Origin: Sphagnum magellanicum
Lineage: Eukaryota > Streptophyta > Sphagnopsida > Sphagnales > Sphagnaceae
Assembly: GCA_021904315.1 (NCBI GenBank)
Contig: CM038911.1
Coordinates: forward strand, 15,783,390-15,847,389
Reading direction: 5' to 3'
Length of the DNA: 64,000 nt
The notes under the pieces were generated by a model. It worked only from the letters and a program-made list of their open reading frames with translations. It was not told the origin of the DNA and did not search any database. Made by a program: the position numbers and the translations under genes. Positions 24,108 through 35,902 of the stretch are shown piece after piece (position 1 is the first letter of the stretch; each line of letters begins with the position of its first letter).

Positions 24108-26287
24108 ACGATGGAAACGATTTTCCATTCATTCCAAGAGACGACGCGGAAGCTCCTCCTTCAGGGCCGAGGCTGTTGTTCATGGCTCTGGGTGGGTGGG
24201 GATGGGTTTTGGGGCAAACTCTTCTCCTTCGTCTCTTTGCAAGGATAGGGTAGAAAAACCCTATGTGATTTCTTTGTTCAATGTGCTCGGGTGTAGTGTT
24301 CTTGGAAGGAAGATGGGTTACTATCCATTTGGAAACCTGCAAGGGTCATTCTTTGTGGCTTGTTTTCTGGATCTTTCAAGAGATAATGTTTTTTTTGTGA
24401 TGGCATAAACCCCTTCTTTGCTACCATGCGATATAGAAACTGGGTCATTTGCCTTAGAAAGGCCTTAGAAAGCCGAGTATGACTGACCGACCTTTGTGAT
24501 GCCGTTGTTCTGCAGGCAGTTTCCAATTAGTTGTTTCAGGGTGTACTAGTTTGTTACCAAGCCTGAATGTTTGTTATGTCAATCTGCAGCTTGGTAACAA
24601 CACTTGTCCCAGTGAAATGTATTTCAATCTCAAGAAACAAACAATTTTTTTTGTAGTCATAGCACGAAACTTGGTTTCCTTTAGGCAATGGATGGCTATG
24701 GATGGCTACTTCTCGGGTTGAATCTTTGTTCATGTCAGCTATTTATGGAAGCATTGTTAAAAAAAGCATTTCTGAGCTAGAGAACAACTGAATGCCTTGC
24801 CATGTATTCTTCACACTAGTTCTTGGCATGATGATTATGGTGTGATCAATGAGTGAGCAAGCTCTGGGTTTGATAGTTTCTGATCTAACCTGCATTTTTG
24901 GTGCCCATCTCTGTTGTTTGGATTTCTTGGGTTATTTTAGCTTTTCTGTGTATCACTGGTGGTCTGTAAGCTTTTATTAAGGAGTTCACTTCCTGATGTA
25001 GTTGTTGTGCACATGTCCTGTCAGAGTCCATTTTGGGACAGGATTAAGGCCCTATTTCTTCCTTCTTTGTAAGCTGTCTAAAGATGTGTCTGGCTTAGTG
25101 CCTGTATAGGAGGGTTGCTTTGAAATTGTGTTGTTTTGTGGGGATTTCTCTCCTATCTTATAGAATATGTTTTCCAATGGCTATTGTGGATTTTCTGCAT
25201 CCAAAAGTAGTCACTAGTGGTGTGATGAAAGGGGATATGTTCAAGTTGCAGAATGCTCCAACTACTGCCTCTCTGTAGACCTCTCTATTCTGTTGGCTTT
25301 AGATGCTTGCTTGTACAGGGACAAGCTAAAGTAACTAGAGGCTTGCTTTACTGTCACAATCTTGTTGCATCTTGAAGGAGTTTAGTATTGACTTGTTTTT
25401 TTATTTTTGTATCTTGAGAGGTAGGCCACACCAGGACTGAGTCTTCTGTCTCTGGATACTGGATATGTGACAAACTTAGGTTGCAGAGTTTGCGGTATGC
25501 TGCGATTAAAATTTTGGGTGGACTACTGTATATTTGTTTACACCTACCATCAGGATGCAATGAAGGCAGTTGGTGGATATATGTATGTTCTAGGAAGAAC
25601 TTAAATTGCTTGATAGCAAGCATTTGACACGGCAATGCAGCTTCTGTACCTCATAAAACTCAGGAGCCCTTTGCCTCCAATCTTTTAGTAAGTCAATGCA
25701 ACTTATGTACCTCTTAAAAACACAAAAAGCTCTTTCCTCCACCCTTTTGAGAGAGGATTTACTCTTGGAGCCTTCTAGTCCTGGAGTTACCCTTACAAAG
25801 AATATACATGTCTTAAGCAAACAGGATGAGAAAAGTATATCTAATTAAAGAGGAATGAAATCCCTCCCAAAAGAATAAAAAAACCTCCATTTGTGTGATT
25901 AATTAAGAAAAGGTAGAACAATGCCTTTTAAAACCTAAATCTCTATTTTTTGTAAAGGAAAATCAATGAAGCATGTTTGTGAATCTCAAAAATGATTTTC
26001 TTCTGTGAAAGGCAGGCTGATTATTCTCTGCAATGGTCAGGATATGAAGATATAATTGACAGGATGGTATCCAAAGTTGGGGTAAGGGGAATTTCACTCA
26101 TCCTAACACCTCTTTGAATAAGAGACAGGATTGCAGCCAACTTTTTCACAGGATTTTCCCTACCTAAAAAGATGGTCATGGTAACTAGGAAAAGATGGTC
26201 AGTTGTCAATCTCCCCACATCATTTATCTGAGACAAAACTACATGCATCAGCATACATACAGTCAAACAGTTCTGTATGACATCATG
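24108..26287. other. intergenic DNA between convergent genes
   Basis: The start is presumably the 3' UTR of the cold-shock gene and the far end the 3' UTR of the minus-strand DUF3531-type gene. No other gene was recognised. Confidence 0.4.
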
Positions 26288-29218
26288 TCAAATCTTGTAT
26301 GATTTGTAACCATCCTCTTCTCCAGTTAAATCATTATCCCAGTCACCCAACCGGTTTCCTCCAAACACCATTCGCTTAATCCCAACATGACTGATGGAGA
26401 AGCCCCCCCCCCGCCCCAGAAAAACAGCAACATTCACAATGTTACAATGCTTACATATCTATGAAATTCAAGAGAAATCTCCACAACAACAATTTGAAGG
26501 TAATAATGTGGCAATGAGTGCAGTCATAACCTTGTGAGTGTTGCCCACAAAGTGTCAGACCATCATCACCTTCATCACAAATAGCAGTGATGAGCTGCCA
26601 TGACTACCCACTGACGTCATCAGCTTCCAACAGTCGGTGGGGTGCAGAAAAGTAATTAATAATCTGTCCAAAATTTCAGGCAGACCATTGTACACAATCT
26701 GTGCCCCAAGTTTCTGTCACATTTGCAGAAGCAATGGGAAGGCTTGGTCATGATCTTGGCTAGCACTCCTGAGACATAGCTAATCAAGAATGTTATGATG
26801 CATACAACACAGAAGGGCCTTCTGAGACAAGTCAACAGTTGTGCTACATGAACAAACAATCTACAAGACAAGCCTATAAGCAAAACAAGAAGGGACTTAC
26901 TCTGAGCTGACAGCTGCAAAAGAATTGATGATGACATCCAATGCTACTGGGTCTGATGTCCCCAAATCAACCCTGATTTTCAAAAGACAATTTGTTACCA
27001 TCACAATTCATGCCATTATACATGCCCCCAGCCATCTAGATCACAGAATGGACTAAATGATATTTCTTTAGCAGTCAGAGATCTCAAAGGGAAAACTGAA
27101 TACACAAAAACAATTGTCACAATCACATACCACACTCGAGCCCAATGCTCTTGGAACTCCACATCACCAATGTTATGAAAGACTGAAGGCAAAGCCTCTT
27201 CAGCTTTCTCTGGACTGTAGCTGAGCTTTGCATTTAAGGGTAATTGTGTAAGCTGCAGAACCAAAACACAGAGTTGCTAAGCTCCTGGCTTAAACACAGT
27301 TCTTGTCACTGACCCCAATGAACCATCAACTGTGGAATTACAACCACACAAGAGTACACAGCAAGCTCCTCCATGCTAAGGTGAAACCAATTTCTTCAAG
27401 ACTTCAACAGCAGATTGACTGGATGCATCAGATTTAGTTGGGGAGAAAACTAAGAAAACAGACCTGCATGTTCATAGAGTTGAAACCACCTAATCGGCCT
27501 AGTACGTACCATGACCGCACCACCTGTGATCACAAGAGTCTCACAACTCAGCACACAACTTTGTATCCAGAAGACAAAACAATTAGTACTTTCTTTCTAA
27601 AGCTCAAATAGCTCAACAAAGCAAAGCAATCCAGATCAATGAAAACCCTGAGTGTAGAAGGATCTGATAACGTGGTTGTGGTACACTCCCAGCCAGCAAA
27701 TGTTAGAAACATTTTGAGCAGAATTTTTCCCTGTCAAAGAAAGAAGAGGATGGCTCTGGTCCCTTCTCCAGAAAGAGCAAACTGAAGGAAAAAATAACTC
27801 CTGAACACAAAAGACAAATCATTTTACCAGACACCAAAGAGGAGGATTTAAGAACATACACTGCCAATAATCTCAATGTCTTTCTCAGATGGAGCAGAAT
27901 AAAGCTCCAACCATATGTATGAGTCTGTGGGATCAAAGCTGCAACAATCATCATCTGCACCTTAGCAAAAATCTGAGCTTTCAAAAATTCATGTCACCCA
28001 GTTTTGCAAATTCTAATGCAATGCTGTACTCAGTAGATTTGCCAAAGATGACAAGAGCATGAGAGAAGTTCATCTGAAGCAAGTGATTGCTGCTTCAAAG
28101 ATTACAGACTCTCACAAAGGCATCATCATGGGTTTCAAGCAAATAGAGAGAGGTTGCCAGGCAGCAGTGACAGACGGTGGTAGATTAGATTCTGTCTGTA
28201 ATTCTACTCACTCTCGGAATGAAACGGCCATTGGAATTGCAGATCCAGTTTTGGGCTGCAGGATGTCACGACCTTTTCTCCGCACTCTCTCTTCTACCTG
28301 CAACAACAACAACATTGTCCTCCACACTCACTTGATGTTTGATTCTGTGCGAGATCACATTAAACATATTATTACATGCTATCTGTCTGGAAGTAGAATA
28401 TCTCTGAAGCTCAGAATCCAGTAGAGCAGCCAGGCAAAATAACTAGATAGAGAGAGAAAACTAAACATGGTTAATTGTGGAAACTTGCAAGGAAGATGCT
28501 AAAGGAAGGAGCATAACCAGATGCGATGCATGCATACCCGTCGTTTCATTTCTTCTGGATCACCTAGGGCATCTCCTATTATGTCCCGCAACTCTGCATC
28601 ATCCTTGCAAGCATTCTCTAGGATCCTGCAATTCCACAACAATTGCTAGTAGGTATTCTTCCAATGTCTTTGTCGCAGTACAGATTCATGTTCAAAACCC
28701 TAACCCTGACGTCAGTTTCAAGCTCTGTTTGTCATCTCGCCAGAAAGAGAGGAGGAGGAGGCGGCGGCAATGCGCTATGGAGGTGTGTATTTTGCAACTC
28801 GGCAAGAACAATAAAAAGGAGGAGAAGAAGCTGCAGCTTACGTTGCCCATTCAGGGTACTTCCCAGCTTCCTCGTCTTGGCGTCGCTTTCTTTCTTCTCG
28901 CATTTTGTGGCGGCGTCGTTCTCGTGCTCCGACACCAGAACCAGATCCTACCACATCCTCGAACCCACTTCTACCACTGCTACTGGCCTCCACGGCTACC
29001 GAAATGCGCAACTGGTGGCCTTTCTTCAAAGACTTCCACAAGGTCGTCTCCAAGCTGCTGCTGTTGCTCCTCTTTCTCTCTCGTTCCCATTTCACCATCC
29101 TCCGCCCCGTCTGCTCCTCCCACACTACTGCCGTCACCGCCGTTGTCTTGCACCTCGTGAACTCACTAGTCTGACACATCCACATCCTCTCCATCTTCAA
29201 CACCATTGCTCCTTGCAT
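26288..29218 (-). CDS. DUF3531-type protein, probably plastid-targeted
   Basis: Nine exons, 5' to 3': 29218-28842, 28625-28538, 28297-28212, 28023-27998, 27954-27860, 27523-27464, 27252-27131, 26972-26901, 26390-26288 (1029 nt, 342 aa, phase consistent). The C-terminal half carries 'SFDPTDSYIWLELY', 'RSWYVLGRLGGFNSMNMQ', 'FHNIGDVEFQEHWARVWVDL', 'ALDVIINSFAAVSS' and 'KRMVFGGNRLGDWDNDL', which I recognise as the DUF3531 family of plants and cyanobacteria; its function is unknown to me. Upstream come a charged helix ('ERRRHKMREERKRRQDEE') and 'RVRRKGRDILQPKTGS'. The N-terminus is poor in acidic residues and rich in S/T/R, ending near 'LRISVAVEA', consistent with a transit peptide (inference). 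The 26-nt exon 4 is the weakest call; exon 5 could also start 6 nt earlier, at 27960. Confidence 0.8.
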
Positions 29219-29706
29219 TCTTCTCCCACCCGCAAACCCACATCAATCAAATGTTCACAAATACAAAATCAAAAACACATACACACACAGAAGAAGAAAC
29301 ACACACCCAAAGACACAAACCCTATCCCCGTTTTCATCGTTTTCCCTGCTTTCTTTCTGGGGTTGCCGCAACCTTCCTGGCTTCCTTGCCTGGGAGAAGT
29401 GGAAGGTTGCAGCAAAAGGGGGTTTGAATTTATTTTTTGTTGATTCCTTGTTGCAAAAACTTGTTGGGATTCTTGGGTGCTGGTCATTAAGTGGAGGCTT
29501 GTAAGAGAATGCGGAGACACAAGGATTCATTCCACAAAAAGCTGCATTCAACCCAGGAAGAAGAGCCCATGGGATTCACAAGCAAATCACCTCAGGAGAG
29601 TGCCACTTGCTTCTCTTCTACATCTTTGTTATCCACTCAATCTTTTGGCTCATTCTTTCTACTTCAATCTCTGCAAAATTGGTCTACAGTGATCACACAA
29701 TTCACA

Positions 29707-29766
<60 letters not shown>

Positions 29767-30484
29767 TCTCTCAACCTTGGTAGCACTTCAAATTGCAGCA
29801 GAGAGCAATGTTGTGAAGCAGAAGCTGATCTTCACAAACATAGCTTCAGTTTATGCTGTCTTCTTCTTCTTCTTTCCTGGGTATAAAGTCTTTTTTAACC
29901 AAATCCGAAAGTCCGAAGAAGCCCAAAAAATTGGAGGTGCCACAAGGTATTCGCGAAGAAGAGGAGAGGAATCTTCAATCTTGCAGATAAGACATGCATT
30001 GTCGTATACAACTGACATCTAAACCATCCTTCAGAGACCAGACCAGAAGAGGAAGATGTTAAATATCTTGTCAAGGAGACCATAGGTTGTTTACCTATGC
30101 AACTGAGAGATCTAAACCATCCCTCTTGAGCGACCAGATAAATTCTGAAGCAATTGACTGTCATGTATGTAAGAAAACCCACACACATCTTCCAAACACC
30201 CATCATCTTCCAGGGACAAAGGATGGTGATCAGTATCTACTACCATCATCATCTCCTACAGCTTCAATTTCCTTTTTTTGCTTTTTAGTGGATCCTGGCT
30301 CTCTCCTGAAGCTTGCAGTTGCTCCTCTCCCTTCTAGCATCATTCATGACACAGGCAGCAGTTCTTGCTAATTCTATGTGCAGTGCAGTGTAGCGAGAGA
30401 GATGGGGAATTTTGAGAGATTCTCAATTTCAATTTGTATGTGTACGAAGCACTGAATTCCAAGCCAAGGAAGCAGTACTCCAGC
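29219..30484. other. upstream region of the DUF3531-type gene
   Basis: Probable minus-strand promoter/5' UTR. Several plus-strand ORFs between 28477 and 30371 have low-complexity or mixed composition and no family features. Confidence 0.35.
29709..29762. repeat. (CT)n microsatellite
   Basis: About 54 bp of alternating tc, reading as (GA)n on the strand of the DUF3531-type gene, about 490 bp upstream of its start. Confidence 0.95.
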
Positions 30485-30730
30485 GCCTTTAGGGTTTAGG
30501 GGTTATGCCTGGACAACAAGAAGGCCTTCAGGGTTTAGGGTCATGCCTGGACAACAAGAGGGCCTTCAGGGTTTAGGGTCATGCCTGGACAACAACAGGG
30601 CCTTTAGGGTTTAGGGTCGTGCCTGGACAACAACAGGCCTTTAGGGTTTAGGGTCGTGCCTGGACAACAACAGGGCCTTTAGGGTTTAGGGTCGTGCCTG
30701 GACAACAACAGGGCCTTTAGGGTACTTGTC
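30485..30730 (+). repeat. minisatellite with embedded telomere-type TTTAGGG motifs
   Basis: Six full units of 37-39 bp plus a partial seventh. The unit is 'gcctttagggtttagggtc' followed by 'gtgcctggacaacaacagg'. Each unit carries 'agggtttaggg', equal to about 1.5 plant telomere repeats. The first three units differ slightly (ttcaggg, tcatgcc, caagagg); the last three are almost identical. Confidence 0.9.
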
Positions 30731-32490
30731 AAATGCTGAAGAATGACACTCAATTGAGAGGGTTGGACAATGAACCACTTCTCAAAACACTAAGTAAGTA
30801 AATCTGATTATTTCTGTTGCCAAATTTCGAATTTAAAAAAAAAAAAAATCATTAGAAAAAAAATGATCATCAGATTTTGTTTTGTCATGTTCTAATAAGG
30901 TAACCAAGAATATCAAAGTATGCTTCGATTTTTTCTATTTTTCATTTATAGCCAAATCTCGATAAACATTTTAAAGGATGATTGTGACCTTAGCTATCCT
31001 TCAGTGATGTTACATTTGACAGAACTTAATTAAAATTTGCCTTATCAGAAGATCATATCATAGTAATGAGAACATTTCCAATTTTTCAACAACAAAAAAA
31101 ATCATTTAAAATGATGAATTGATTGGAACAACAGAATGCCCCAAATGACATGGCCACTTAATTAGGAGGTCAAGATGAAAATAATGAAAAACCTACAATT
31201 ATACTAGACCTAATATATTTGCAAGCCATAATACATAGTTAACAATTTTAAACATATGTCACAATTAAAGCAAAATGTTTTATTTATTTGCATAACAACC
31301 TAGGAGAGAATTCTTAATGTATTTATATGGCAGATTACCATTTAGTAATCAGGCTTACAAACAGAGCCCTATGACAGAGGGTGTGAGGTTGTAAGATCCA
31401 TAGGGTGCAGGTTGTAAGCCAATAGATCTTTCTTTGGAAGGGAATTTGTTTTTCAAAAACCATTGATTACCTCAGTTGTTATGCAGGGTAAGGCCTTGCT
31501 GTCAGGGAATTACTGTGTGAGCACTGAGGGTGGAGAGCCGGGCCTTACCCTATACATAAAAATTCTTAAAGACACTCACATTCCTTCTCACTAGGCACCC
31601 TCAAAGCACTTACCCTTGGTTGGCAGCTGAAGTAGCACATATGTATCAGATTGCAAAAGAAACCTCCATAACAACACTCTGAAAATCAACAGGACAAAGT
31701 GTCAATTGCAATCTTGTGAATGACTCACACCATTACCTTCAACAAGTATGGCAGCTGAAGTACCACAGTGCTAAATAAGCTGCTGCCAAGGTTGTATTGT
31801 TAAGGATAACACACTTCCTGCATTCAAGACATTGGATTGACAACAAAATCTAGTGCAATCCCAGTTGTTTACCTCCTGGTGCACTCATCCATGTATTGCA
31901 AAATTGCCAAATCTTAGGGGAAACTGCAACAGTGAAGCTTGTTTTCTGCAATCTTAATTGGCTGAAGACCTTATGAGGGAAATACAGAAACTCCATAATA
32001 TAACAGTGTCTGCACTGCTTCTGGTGTGTCTGAATTTCATGACACCCACCAAGGTGTAGGTGAAGTTTCTTCCTGCAGTGACACTTGACAGTTACAAGGC
32101 AAATATATAGAAAAAGTTGAGATCAGTTTTTACTTCTCTGCATTCCATCTGCACTGCTAATGAAATCTACAAATGCCATGAAATTCAGTTTAGCTTCATA
32201 CCTGGTGTAATTTCAATGATCAGGGCAGTGTAAGAAAGTGGGTGCAGCAACAGGAAGAGCAGGGAATCTTGGGAACCCCAGATCGAAGCTGGAAAGTGCA
32301 GTTTCAAGGTCATCCATGACCCCAATCACAATAGGTAGCCTTTTGAGACACACAAATTGAGACCTGCAGTGGCCAGGAGTTCTGCCAAAAGAATCTCCAT
32401 ACATGTTGATAAAAGCTATGAGGGTATGATTCAGATCCAAAAACTGAAAACCCTAGTTATGGATTTTATGCAAACAAACTCTAGAAGATG
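30731..32490. other. intergenic DNA
   Basis: No gene was supported. A short inverted pair 'cagggtaaggcc' (about 31484) and 'gggccttaccctat' (about 31540) flanks ~45 bp and may be a small hairpin. A minus-strand ORF at 32213-32440 has no recognised domain. Confidence 0.35.
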
Positions 32491-32492
32491 GT

Positions 32493-32866
32493 GGATTTTG
32501 TAAAGCAAATTCTGCAGGGTATAAGCACACTTCATCATCTTCAATTTAAGATTTAAGATTCAGAAATCAAAACAGTCACAATCTCCATAAGAATACTTGT
32601 TCAATATTGAGCTTCCCTTAGAAACTGTGAAATTAGAGCCCCAAACCCTAAATTCACAAAACAAGTGCCTCTAAAGACATTGGGCTTTGTTGAACAAAGA
32701 AAATTCTGCAGGACACAAGCATACTTCAGCATTTTCAATTTAAGACTGAAGAGTGGCAAATCAAAACAGTCTGCGATCTCCATGAGAAGACTTGTTCAAT
32801 TATGGAGCCTCCATCAGAGACCGTGAAATCAGAGCCCCGAACCCTAAATTCACAAAACATGCGCCT
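32493..32866. repeat. tandem duplication of about 180 bp
   Basis: Copy 1 (about 32493-32672) and copy 2 (about 32687-32866), offset about 194 bp, share 'attctgcagg', 'cttcaatttaaga', 'aatcaaaacagtc', 'acttgttcaat' and 'accctaaattcacaaaac' in order with many substitutions. Lies 160 bp past the eL36 stop codon, perhaps reaching its 3' UTR. Confidence 0.75.
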
Positions 32867-33026
32867 CCTCATGGAAGGGAGAATAGAGCTCCAAGTTGTA
32901 CAGCCTCCAAGGACGACCACTAAATGCCAAGAACCTGTCCCTACAAGCTCCACATTCCTCTTCTCTGATTTACTGGAAACGGCAAGGAGCACCAACTGCC
33001 TTCCAAAATCTACACTCACAAGATGC

Positions 33027-33359
33027 TCACTTCTTCTTGTCGGCACCTCCAGTAGCACGCATCTTGCGCAGGACCGTGGTCATTTCCTCTCTCTTGCGCT
33101 TGGCACGCAGGTGTGTGCCCAATTTCTTCTTCGCAACTTTGAGCGCCCTCTTGTCTTTACCTACCTTGAGTAACTCCGTGATCCTCTTCTCGTAGGGAGC
33201 GAATCCGACCACCTCCCTGATGAGCTTGCGCACAAGCGACGTGCGCTTGCCCAGTTTCCCCTTGTTAGCCGACGGCCTCTTGGCCATCTCCCGCTTCGTC
33301 ACGGCATGACCCTTATGCAGACCAACGGCAATACCACTTCCCGCAACATTCGCAACCAT
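33027..33359 (-). CDS. RPL36: 60S ribosomal protein eL36
   Basis: 110 aa in one open exon. The whole length matches eL36: '[18 protein letters not shown]', '[18 protein letters not shown]', '[20 protein letters not shown]', '[17 protein letters not shown]' and a lysine-rich tail. The start was placed at '[14 protein letters not shown]' because it gives the family's usual ~110-residue length. The frame stays open upstream to an ATG at 33419, whose extra 20 residues are not part of the family. eL36 is a small basic protein of the large cytosolic ribosomal subunit. Many plant copies are split by introns; none is needed here, so a retrocopy origin is possible, but I see no poly-A tail or target duplication. 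Head-to-head with eS19. Confidence 0.95.
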   Translation of the reverse strand: MVANVAGSGIAVGLHKGHAVTKREMAKRPSANKGKLGKRTSLVRKLIREVVGFAPYEKRITELLKVGKDKRALKVAKKKLGTHLRAKRKREEMTTVLRKMRATGGADKKK

Positions 33360-33737
33360 TTTTGCAATAATTTCCTCCACCACTTTCCTTGCAATGGGCA
33401 GGCGATGATGGCGCACCACGATCTAGCGAGAGCTGCTGCTGCTGCTGCAACGACGCAAGCGCGAGAGAGAAAGAGCAAACCCTGAATGCTCCCGTAGGGT
33501 TTCAAAAGAACGTCGACGGCAGCGACGAATCCCATCCCGAAAATGCACCGTCGGATCCAACCCCACTGATCTTCAACCGTAGGATCAGATTTGAGAGCGA
33601 CATCGACTCAACGACAGCCGTGCGATCTAACCCTATTTAGGGTTAGGGTTTGAAGCTTGGTGCTTGTCACAAAACACGTTTTGTTCGTTTTCTGCGAAAG
33701 TTTGCGAGAGAGGAGGGAGCGAGTAAGCGAGCGAGCA
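33360..33737. promoter_or_regulatory. shared divergent promoter region of eL36 and eS19
   Basis: Only 378 bp separate the two start codons. The region holds a near-palindromic double telomere-type motif taaccctatttagggtta (33628-33645), followed by a telo-box TTAGGGTTT (33643-33651), so AAACCCTAA-like elements face both genes. A further aaaccct...agggttt pair lies at 33477-33506. The bidirectional role is inferred from arrangement. Confidence 0.65.
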
Positions 33738-34812
33738 ATGACAGCAGCGATGGCGGGCACAGCCAAAACAGTGAAGGATGTAGCTTCCCACGACTTCGTG
33801 CGCGCTTATGCTGCTCATCTGAAGCGCTCTGGAAAGGTGAGTCAGTATCTTTGTTGTTCATTCTCTATAGGATCGATTGATCCAAAAGAGGTTGGCTTTT
33901 CCAAGTTCCTTTGCTGAGCAATGTCGATATGGTAGAGCTTATTCTTCCATGGGCAGCAGCATGATCAGGGGAGATGGTAGTACAGTGGGAACCTTATTGA
34001 TTTCTATTGTACTGTCTGGCTGTGCAGATTGAGGTTCCAGCATGGTCTGATCTTGTGAAAACTGCATCTTTCAAGGAGCTGGCTCCTTATGATGGGGACT
34101 GGTACTACATCAGAGCTGGTATGTTGCCACAATCTTTCAGACTGATGGCACTTTTTATGCTGAGTTTTACTCCCATTCTTGCACTTCAAATCAGCAGTGG
34201 CATTGAATTCCTTTGAGGAACTCCTCCTCCAGTGCTACTCCTTTTCATATGGGGTTTGAGATTGCTATTAATGTTTTGTGGTAGTAGTAACAGTTGTCAT
34301 GGAAGGTCGGATGGTTTTTATTTTTCATATTTCTCTTATTTTTAAAATTTTGTGGGTTGGTTGCCATTTGAAAGCATCTATGGCAAGGAAGATATACTTG
34401 AGGCAGGGAATTGGAGTGGGTGCTTTTCGTAAGATTTATGGTGGATCCAAGAGTAATGGTGTAAGACCTTCTCATTTTGCAAAGAGCAGTGGTTCCATTG
34501 CCAGAGACTGTCTCAAGCAGTTGGAGAGACTTGACATTATAGAGAAGGATCCCAAGGGGTAAGCATATGGCTATTCTGGGGTTGGTAACATGGCTTTGTT
34601 GTTGACCCCCCACACTGATGAGTTTTCACAGTTGATGTTTTGAGAAGAATACTTGTGTTTTTATCAGGAGGGTGGTAGTTCTGGATTCATATCTTGAAAT
34701 GTTGAAAACTGACTTGGTGAATTGGTCCATGGACAGAGGAAGACGCATCACCTCCAACGGACAGCGTGATCTAGACCAGGTTGCAGGTCGTATTACTGTT
34801 GCTGCTGCATAG
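33738..34812 (+). CDS. RPS19: 40S ribosomal protein eS19
   Basis: Four exons, 33738-33836, 34028-34118, 34375-34558 and 34737-34812, in phase, 149 aa. Family signatures in order: '[20 protein letters not shown]', '[20 protein letters not shown]', '[20 protein letters not shown]', '[12 protein letters not shown]', '[20 protein letters not shown]'. All key segments are present. An alternative start is the in-frame ATG at 33750 ('MAGTAKTV'), which fits the family N-terminus better; the first ATG adds only four residues. eS19 is a component of the small cytosolic ribosomal subunit needed for pre-rRNA maturation. Shares its upstream region with eL36. The last codons and stop are the first unit of a tandem repeat continuing downstream. 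Confidence 0.96.
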
Positions 34813-35155
34813 TTTATTAGATGTAGATGGTTGCTGATTACGGTGCTTGAATGGCTAAATTGGAGGTTGATGCAACACAATGGAAGTTGCTGAACTGGAT
34901 GAAGTGTTGCTGTTGCTGCCACATAGTTTATTAGATATACAGTCAAAGGATGGTTGCTGACTACATTGCTTGAATGGCCATGTTGGAGGTCAATGCAAAA
35001 CAGTGGAAGTTGCTCAACTGGACAAAGCATTTACTATTGCTGCCACATAGTTTATTAGACATACAGTCAAAGGATAGTTACTGAGTACATTGCTTGAATG
35101 GCCATGTTGGAGGTCAATGGAACAGAATGGAAGTTGCTCAACTGGCTGTTGATTC
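34790..35155 (+). repeat. three-unit tandem repeat starting inside the last codons of eS19
   Basis: The segment 'gctgctgcatagtttattaga' with its following ~95 bp recurs twice: 'catagtttattag' at 34808, 34922 and 35046 (spacings 114 and 124). Shared words include 'ggttgctga', 'gcttgaatggc', 'gttggaggt' and 'ggaagttgct'. The first unit contains the real stop codon; the others lie in the 3' UTR or beyond. Confidence 0.85.
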
Positions 35156-35525
35156 AACACAATATTGGAAGTTGATCAATTGGATGAAGTGTTTACTTCA
35201 CATGGAATTATCAGTTGAGGGCTCTGCTGCCATGCACTTTGTGAAGTTACTGGATGCTGATTTCTTTTAAAGAGATTTCAGAAAGTCAAGAGAGGTTCTT
35301 AATACTGAACAAGATATCATAAATTCTGAATCAGATGACTGCCATGCATGCTTTTGATGATTGCACAGAGTTTTGAAGCAACTCTCAAATGTGGCATACC
35401 ATGCATTCTGCATGACTAGATTCAGGTCTCTCAACTTTGCTTGAGTTTTGTGAACACTCAGAAAACTTAATATATGTATGCCTTGGAATGTCCTCCACCA
35501 ACAATGCACTTGCTTCTGAGTGATT

Positions 35526-35740
35526 GAAAAAGGTCTGTTTAGTAACCGGGGGCAATAGCTCACTGGTATAGCAGCTTGTGGTACCCTGGGACCACAAAAG
35601 GTTTTGGGTTCAAACCTAAGTAGTGTGCATGTGAAACTCCTGCTGGCCTTCTGCTATAATGAGCTTGACTTGGGAGTGCCAACAGATTGTCAGGTCTGGT
35701 CTGCTGTTGCACTTCCCAGAAGAAAAAGAAAAAGGTCTGT
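35526..35740 (+). mobile_element. tRNA-derived SINE with 13-bp target-site duplication
   Basis: The body (35539-35727) has a polymerase III A box tagctcactgg (35556-35566) and B box ggttcaaacc (35607-35616) spaced as in a tRNA promoter, then a non-tRNA 3' part ending in 'gaagaaaaa'. It is flanked by identical 13-bp copies gaaaaaggtctgt at 35526-35538 and 35728-35740. The exact duplication points to a recent insertion. The tRNA-like head does not fold as a functional tRNA as far as I can see. Confidence 0.85.
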
Positions 35741-35902
35741 GCCTCTTTCAACAAATCTTTGAAGTGTAAAGAAGAAAAAACCCTTCGACTTTTGTCCTGG
35801 AATGTCCAAACTGCAGGATAGAGATTCAAACCAAAACTAGAAAGTTTCTCAAATTCTCGCAAATGCAAAAGTTTGAAAATGCTTGAAGAAACAGTTTTAC
35901 CA

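Noticed and set aside
23671..24408. 245-aa plus-strand ORF overlapping the cold-shock protein gene
   Set aside because: It is a different frame of the glycine-rich coding region; the cold-shock and zinc-knuckle motifs are in the other frame.
28477..29443. Plus-strand ORFs of 227 and 266 aa
   Set aside because: They are antisense to exons 1-2 of the DUF3531-type gene and have low-complexity Ser/Pro/Leu translations.
30485..30730. True interstitial telomere array
   Set aside because: Telomere motifs are separated by constant non-telomeric sequence in each unit, so it is a minisatellite, not a run of tttaggg.
35539..35620. A functional tRNA gene
   Set aside because: A and B boxes are present, but the ends do not pair as an acceptor stem and the unit is flanked by a target-site duplication with a non-tRNA tail, which fits a SINE.
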